Assembly (NCBI RefSeq): GCF_014192395.1 | Contig: NZ_JACHXW010000001.1 | Span: forward strand, 1 to 64,000 | From: Paenibacillus endophyticus | GTDB lineage: Bacteria > Bacillota > Bacilli > Paenibacillales > Paenibacillaceae | DNA length: 64,000 nt | Direction of reading: 5' to 3' | Part shown: piece by piece, positions 59,874-64,000 of the stretch | How positions within the stretch are numbered: position 1 is the first letter of the stretch | Layout of the letters: each line of letters opens with the position of its first letter | The notes under the pieces: generated by a model | Seen by the model: only the letters and a program-made list of their open reading frames with translations | What the model was told of the DNA's origin: nothing | Databases searched by the model: none | Program-made: the position numbers and the translations under genes

Positions 59874-60986
59874 TTACGGCTTGTTGCGGTTTTTTTTGAA
59901 TTGCATCATAACAAACAAAATAGGGATGTATCCAAATAAAAGATAAAATCCGGTTGCCGAATAAGGATCTATAAACGCCATTAAGTTATCATAATCTTTG
60001 ATAAAAACAGCACCAAGGAGAAACGCAAAGAGAAACACCAAGATGCTGCGATGCTGCTTAATGCTAAAGCTTCTCCTTGCCGCACGGCTTGCCATCCATA
60101 AGCTCAGCGATAGGTTGGCAATGATCGTGATACAGAGGATAGAGACGGCCACATGCTCTAACCGTTGGAAAAATTGGACATGGAGAATCATATACATATG
60201 AAGGGTGGGCCATACGAGCAATTTCAATTCGTTTTCACTGTAGAACATAAACGTAATCGCAAGCAGCAAAACGTATAAGGCGGTAGAGGTTAACACAGCA
60301 AAGTGAGCCCACTTCTGCGACTTTGCAGGTGACTGAATAAAAGGATAAATCATGAGCAGTGACTCGACTCCCAAAAATTGAAAGACCATGCTTTTGGAAG
60401 ACAACATAATCTCGGTTACGGAGTGATTCAACAGCGGCTTCAAATTAAGAGGATGAAGGTATTTCGTTAGCATGAAGAGTAACGGAAGCACACAAGCAAT
60501 GACAGCAAGCATCCCCCAGAAGCTCAGGCCATTTATAGTCCGAATGCCTCCAGTCACGGTATAGTATATTAAAATGATCAATACCAAGCTTACCGGCCAG
60601 ATTGGCATGCCCGGAAATAACCATACTTGGACGATGGAGAGATAACCTCTGAACATCAAAAAGGCTCCGTAAAAGAAATAAAAAATGATCATCGCATCGA
60701 ATATCTTTCCGATAATCAATCCAAAGCAAATGCGATTCACATCGATAACGTCCATTGCTTCGTTTTTGAAGGACGAGAGGATGCGATAGATCATCCACAC
60801 GATTACATGAACGCCTATTCCGGTGATGAAGACAGAAATCCAGGCGTTGTAGCCCGCGAAATGTAATATGGTCTTTTGGTAGGACAGAATTCCTAGATCG
60901 ATTATGCTCACGAACAGGAGAAAGTAAAGCAAGATAGGCGAAAGCTGATACTTGTCCTTCATTTCATTGTTCACTGTGTTATACAC
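59874..60986 (-). CDS. Germinant receptor subunit B of the second ger operon
   Basis: The 370-residue protein has about ten membrane helices with GerAB-family features (LSPILLYFLLFVSIIDLGILSYQKTIL, NAWISVFITGIGVHVIVWMIYRIL, LLMIYPFI). It is last in the second ger operon (A-C-B). The start is uncertain: GTG at 60986 lies right after GGA, and the next GTG or ATG codons a few residues in are alternatives. The operon has no obvious terminator. The partner subunits are encoded directly upstream. Confidence 0.9.
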   Translation of the reverse strand: MYNTVNNEMKDKYQLSPILLYFLLFVSIIDLGILSYQKTILHFAGYNAWISVFITGIGVHVIVWMIYRILSSFKNEAMDVIDVNRICFGLIIGKIFDAMIIFYFFYGAFLMFRGYLSIVQVWLFPGMPIWPVSLVLIILIYYTVTGGIRTINGLSFWGMLAVIACVLPLLFMLTKYLHPLNLKPLLNHSVTEIMLSSKSMVFQFLGVESLLMIYPFIQSPAKSQKWAHFAVLTSTALYVLLLAITFMFYSENELKLLVWPTLHMYMILHVQFFQRLEHVAVSILCITIIANLSLSLWMASRAARRSFSIKQHRSILVFLFAFLLGAVFIKDYDNLMAFIDPYSATGFYLLFGYIPILFVMMQFKKNRNKP

Positions 60987-61008
60987 TCCATATTCGATTT
61001 CACAGCCA

Positions 61009-62082
61009 TTACTGGCTAATAATATCCAGCTTCACCTTAACTTCAGTGTCAAATCCAGAAATGTCTCCTTGCGATGAATCCATAGGAGGCTGTGAGTTCC
61101 TGATGACAATATCCTCAAGACCCAAGGGATCTGTCTCGTATTTTTGGCATAAGGCCAACAATTTATTAATTTCGTTTGCGATATAAGCTTCGATCCGATG
61201 CTCAAATTGCGGAATGAGGTCTGATGCGTGATATTGTGCGCGGTTCGGCACATCTCTGATTTCGGCGTTTATAAGCAGTTCAATCGTCATTAATGGTTTG
61301 GATGGACGCTTCGTTAGGCTGTATTTAGTCTTCGACTTTAATATTCGCAGCAGCGTCAATCCGCCGTTGCCATTTTTGATGGAATCAGGAACTAAATAGC
61401 TGCCGTTTTTCGTATTCTCCAGCAGCATCTTTAGAAGCAATGACTGCTCGAGTCCGACTTGAACCACATACTTTTCATCTTTAAATAGAGCGACCCCATC
61501 CGCTTTGAGCTCATTGCGCTCGAGTGTGAGATGGGGTAAGTACAAATCGCGCCCGTTCGTATAAAAGCTATATAATGCTTGCTGCAGGTTAGTGCTCGGC
61601 AAGTTTCCGTTATCCATGCTTTGTTCGATCATATCGGACAACATATAGGCATCCTTCATCTTTTTCGCTGCATGAAGCAGGTCGTAGGCGCTTTTGTCCG
61701 TCACGGCAAGCTGCATCCTTGTGGAAATTCTAGTGTCACGGCACAGGTTTTCAATGACGGCATCCACGCCTTGACGCGAATATTCATTGCCGAACACAAT
61801 GATCCCAAGCTGTCCATATTCAAGAGGGCTTTTTGCTTTTGCGTTCAGCGCATGAATAATGTCGAGCTCTGATGTCGTTACCGTATCTAATAACGCAGCA
61901 TTAACTTCGCCTTTTTTTCGGTAATCCCCTATTAGGATGCTCCCTCTTACGTTGCTGCCTATGCTATCGAATCCTAATGTCTGAACCAGCATAATTTCGT
62001 TAATTAGTTTTTCGTTTCCGCAGGCGGTTAAGACTAGGCACAGCGTGAGAGGTATGATTGACCTAAACAAAGATTTTACCAA
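61009..62082 (-). CDS. Germinant receptor subunit C of the second ger operon
   Basis: The 357-residue Ger(x)C-family lipoprotein has lipobox LVLTAC followed by GNEKLINEIMLVQTLGFDS and the family pattern of three domains (LLKSKTKYSLTKRPSKPLMTIELLINAEI). The start is a TTG at 62082 with AAGGGG eight bases upstream. It begins 24 bases after the gerA stop. Confidence 0.9.
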   Translation of the reverse strand: MVKSLFRSIIPLTLCLVLTACGNEKLINEIMLVQTLGFDSIGSNVRGSILIGDYRKKGEVNAALLDTVTTSELDIIHALNAKAKSPLEYGQLGIIVFGNEYSRQGVDAVIENLCRDTRISTRMQLAVTDKSAYDLLHAAKKMKDAYMLSDMIEQSMDNGNLPSTNLQQALYSFYTNGRDLYLPHLTLERNELKADGVALFKDEKYVVQVGLEQSLLLKMLLENTKNGSYLVPDSIKNGNGGLTLLRILKSKTKYSLTKRPSKPLMTIELLINAEIRDVPNRAQYHASDLIPQFEHRIEAYIANEINKLLALCQKYETDPLGLEDIVIRNSQPPMDSSQGDISGFDTEVKVKLDIISQ

Positions 62083-62106
62083 TGCGGAAACCCCTTTTTC
62101 ATGGCT

Positions 62107-63600
62107 TTAGTTTTCGTCCCACTCTTGTTTGTGCTTTTTGACATCCTTTGGTTTATAGCGCTGGAGTAGCTTTGGTCTCAAATAGCTGGGTCTTGAATGG
62201 TTGATCTGATAAGGCAAACGCAAGAAGCTATCCTTGAAGCCCGCTGCCCTAAAAGGATAGATAGGCACTGTATACGGAAAGCCTAATGATTTTAACCGGG
62301 TAATATGTACGAGCAGGAAGCATACCCCAATGAATATGCCTAAGCCGCCCCAAATAGATGCTAGAACGATAATGGGGAAACGTAGGAACCGAATGGTATT
62401 GGCCATTTTGTAAATAGGCGTTGCAAATGAGGCTAGCGCCGACAAGGAGACGATAATGATCAATATATTGCTGGTTAATGCCGCTTCAACAGCAGCCTGA
62501 CCGATAATGATGCCCCCCACGATGCCTAATGTTTGACCGATCTTCGTTGGAAGCCTCGCACCTGCCTCCCTTAAAAACTCAATCGTGATTTCCAGAAACA
62601 GGACCTCCAGAAGAGGTGTGAACGGGACGTTGATTCTGGAATAAATTAAAGGGCCTAACAAGCTATGCGGAACGACCTCATAATGAAAAGTCATCACACC
62701 CACGTATAGCGCACTGGCGAATAAGGAGAATATGACCCCGAAAATCCGAATGAGCCGGAAGAAAGAACCTAGTATCCATGGTAAATAATAATCTTCAGGT
62801 GAAATGAAAAAATCAAACAGGGTCGAGGGACCTGTAATGAAATACGGAGATCCATCGCTTATAAATGCGACTTGCCCGCTTATTAGGGAATACACGACTC
62901 GGTCTCTTCGTTCTGTGCTCATAAACAAGGGGAAGGGCGTATTAGAATTGTCCGCAATGATTTGATCCAGCTGGCTGGAGTCAAAAACAATATCGAAATC
63001 AATCTCTTTCAATCTTTTTTCTATCCGACTAACGATCTCTTCATTCGTAATTCCGTCAATATACAAAATGGCAACTCGAGTATGGGACATGCTTCCAATG
63101 GTCATCTCTTTGACGATTAAGGAGGGCACGTTGATTTGAAGCCTTAGAAGATGAATATTTGTATCCAAGTCTTCAATAAAGCCAACCTTCGGCCCAACCA
63201 CGCTAAACTCGTTTTCCGTATCATTGCTATTTCTAAAACCAATTTGATTAGGGATATGGACTAACGCACATTTTTGATCGTCTTCGTTCAAGCGAATAAC
63301 GACATATCCTTTGAAAAGCTTTTGATGAATGACTTCTAGACAATCGGTAATTTCCAGTTCATGTATCGGAATTAACGGTAGAAGTTCTTCCGTGCTTCTG
63401 ATAGGAGATTCAGAAGATCTTCGCTGCAGGATGAGGATTAAGGACTCCTGTAATTTCGTCTCGTCAATCAAGGTTATGAAATAGGAGATAAAGATCTCTT
63501 GATAGGGCAAAGCGATTGTATTCGTTTTGAAATCAGACGATTTTTGTAATGCATGTATCATTTGCGTGAGGGTATTCACTGCTGTTTTTGGATTATCCAT
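62107..63600 (-). CDS. Germinant receptor subunit A of the second ger operon
   Basis: The 497-residue GerA-family protein has an N-terminal soluble half and about five C-terminal membrane helices. Family blocks are VAFISDGSPYFITGPSTLFDFFISPEDYYLPW, EVLFLEITIEFLREAGARLPTKIGQTLGIVGGIIIGQAAVEA and LGFPYTVPIYPFR. It is first in the operon, and a SigG-type promoter lies about 97 bases upstream. It is clearly diverged from the gerA at 41763, so it probably answers a different germinant. Confidence 0.93.
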   Translation of the reverse strand: MDNPKTAVNTLTQMIHALQKSSDFKTNTIALPYQEIFISYFITLIDETKLQESLILILQRRSSESPIRSTEELLPLIPIHELEITDCLEVIHQKLFKGYVVIRLNEDDQKCALVHIPNQIGFRNSNDTENEFSVVGPKVGFIEDLDTNIHLLRLQINVPSLIVKEMTIGSMSHTRVAILYIDGITNEEIVSRIEKRLKEIDFDIVFDSSQLDQIIADNSNTPFPLFMSTERRDRVVYSLISGQVAFISDGSPYFITGPSTLFDFFISPEDYYLPWILGSFFRLIRIFGVIFSLFASALYVGVMTFHYEVVPHSLLGPLIYSRINVPFTPLLEVLFLEITIEFLREAGARLPTKIGQTLGIVGGIIIGQAAVEAALTSNILIIIVSLSALASFATPIYKMANTIRFLRFPIIVLASIWGGLGIFIGVCFLLVHITRLKSLGFPYTVPIYPFRAAGFKDSFLRLPYQINHSRPSYLRPKLLQRYKPKDVKKHKQEWDEN

Positions 63601-63696
63601 ATCGTTCTGATACTTCCCATCGTTTCATGATAGACCACTATGATTGCTTCACAGGGATAATGTGATTTAATTTGTAATTGAAATAAATAGTAGTAA

Positions 63697-63726
63697 CAGT
63701 ATGCGAAAAGGGGATGAATCTTATGC
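63697..63726 (-). promoter_or_regulatory. SigG-type forespore promoter of the second ger operon
   Basis: On the minus strand GCATA (63722-63726) is 18 bases from CATACTG (63697-63703). This fits the SigG pattern gHATR-N17/18-CATWHTA with one mismatch at the last base. Forespore expression is what ger operons need. Confidence 0.6.
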
Positions 63727-63782
63727 CATTCAGTTTTTTTGTGAGTTGGGTTATTGAAGAGGCAGAGGCGTATCGCGAATAG
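63723..63782 (+). CDS. Possible 19-residue peptide
   Basis: ATG 63723 opens MPFSFFVSWVIEEAEAYRE, with AAAGGGGATG about ten bases upstream. It is amphipathic and acidic. It overlaps the SigG-type promoter on the other strand. It may be chance; the rest of the 339-base gap 63601-63939 holds nothing else recognisable apart from that promoter and the ribosome binding site of the next gene. Confidence 0.25.
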   Translation: MPFSFFVSWVIEEAEAYRE

Positions 63783-63939
63783 GAAAGAAGCACGGAACCT
63801 TTTTTGGGATATAAGATCTATATACTTATATTGGATTTAGTCTGCACAAGACATACATGCTACTATGGAATGAACTTGTTCAGAAAATGTTTCGCGGACA
63901 TTGTCTTTAAGGTATATAAAGTTGAAGGAGGCTTCGGAA

Positions 63940-64000
63940 ATGGGCAAGCATGCGATTGTTCTTGTTATCCTGTTGTCGCTGTGCGTTCTTGCAGCCTGCG
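63940..64000 (+). CDS. Lipoprotein, N-terminus only
   Basis: ATG 63940 with GAAGGAGG upstream opens MGKHAIVLVILLSLCVLAAC, a lipoprotein signal with lipobox LAAC, running off the window. The mature protein is not visible, so function cannot be assigned. Confidence 0.7.
   Translation, partial: MGKHAIVLVILLSLCVLAAC

Overview
The window looks like chromosome of an endospore-forming Bacillota of the Paenibacillus type. Signs of this are a tRNA-Phe T-box ahead of pheS-pheT, two complete ger germinant-receptor operons, CotB/CotF/CotH spore coat genes, a YesM/YesN-type two-component system beside an ABC sugar transporter that lacks its own ATPase, a cell-wall glycoside hydrolase with SLH repeats, and strong GGAGG-type ribosome binding sites. 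No rRNA, tRNA or CRISPR array was seen.

Layout. 1-1024 is the right end of an IS3-family element that appears to have landed in a terminator. 1048-9797 is an unusual block: a MORN-repeat membrane protein and a PAAR-like DUF4280 protein on the minus strand, divergent from a plus-strand operon holding a large membrane sensor with a degenerate cyclase domain, a GNAT acetyltransferase, and a transporter-HEAT-cNMP-domain fusion. Two copies of the palindrome TACTAT-N4-ATAGTA lie at the two edges of the divergent intergenic region. This is my best candidate for an undescribed system. 9818-17625 holds the T-box, pheS, pheT and a ZapA protein carrying a coiled-coil extension of about 1,100 residues. 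17700-31434 is an accessory block: an SDR enzyme, a cre-controlled GH3 enzyme, hairpin repeats, a two-component system, an ABC sugar importer, a CuA-like lipoprotein and a YvlD-like membrane protein. In Bacillus subtilis zapA and mutS2 are close neighbours, so this block may be an insertion.

31637-37463 carries mutS2, a DUF350 protein, a 26-residue membrane peptide, a zinc-ribbon protein, an MFS transporter whose start codon sits just behind a terminator (probable attenuation), and cysK. 37482-45178 is a spore cluster: cotH, two CotB-like genes, a gerB-gerA-gerC operon and two small coat proteins. 45405-52893 is housekeeping: an alaR-alaT-like pair, a cobalamin adenosyltransferase, a pseudouridine synthase, an Spx/ArsC-like protein, a second aminotransferase, a 5'-3' exonuclease, kptA and tatD.

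53113-59783 is a regulated stress-type region. A GntR regulator is divergent from an HPP, PNPOx, DsrE, MBL, VOC and SnoaL series with a perfect palindromic operator at the promoter. A TetR regulator and an SDR gene share an 18-bp motif. 59874-63726 is a second ger operon in the order A-C-B with a good SigG-type promoter. The window ends at the first 20 codons of a lipoprotein gene.

All calls come from reading the sequence and recalling family motifs. No database search was run.
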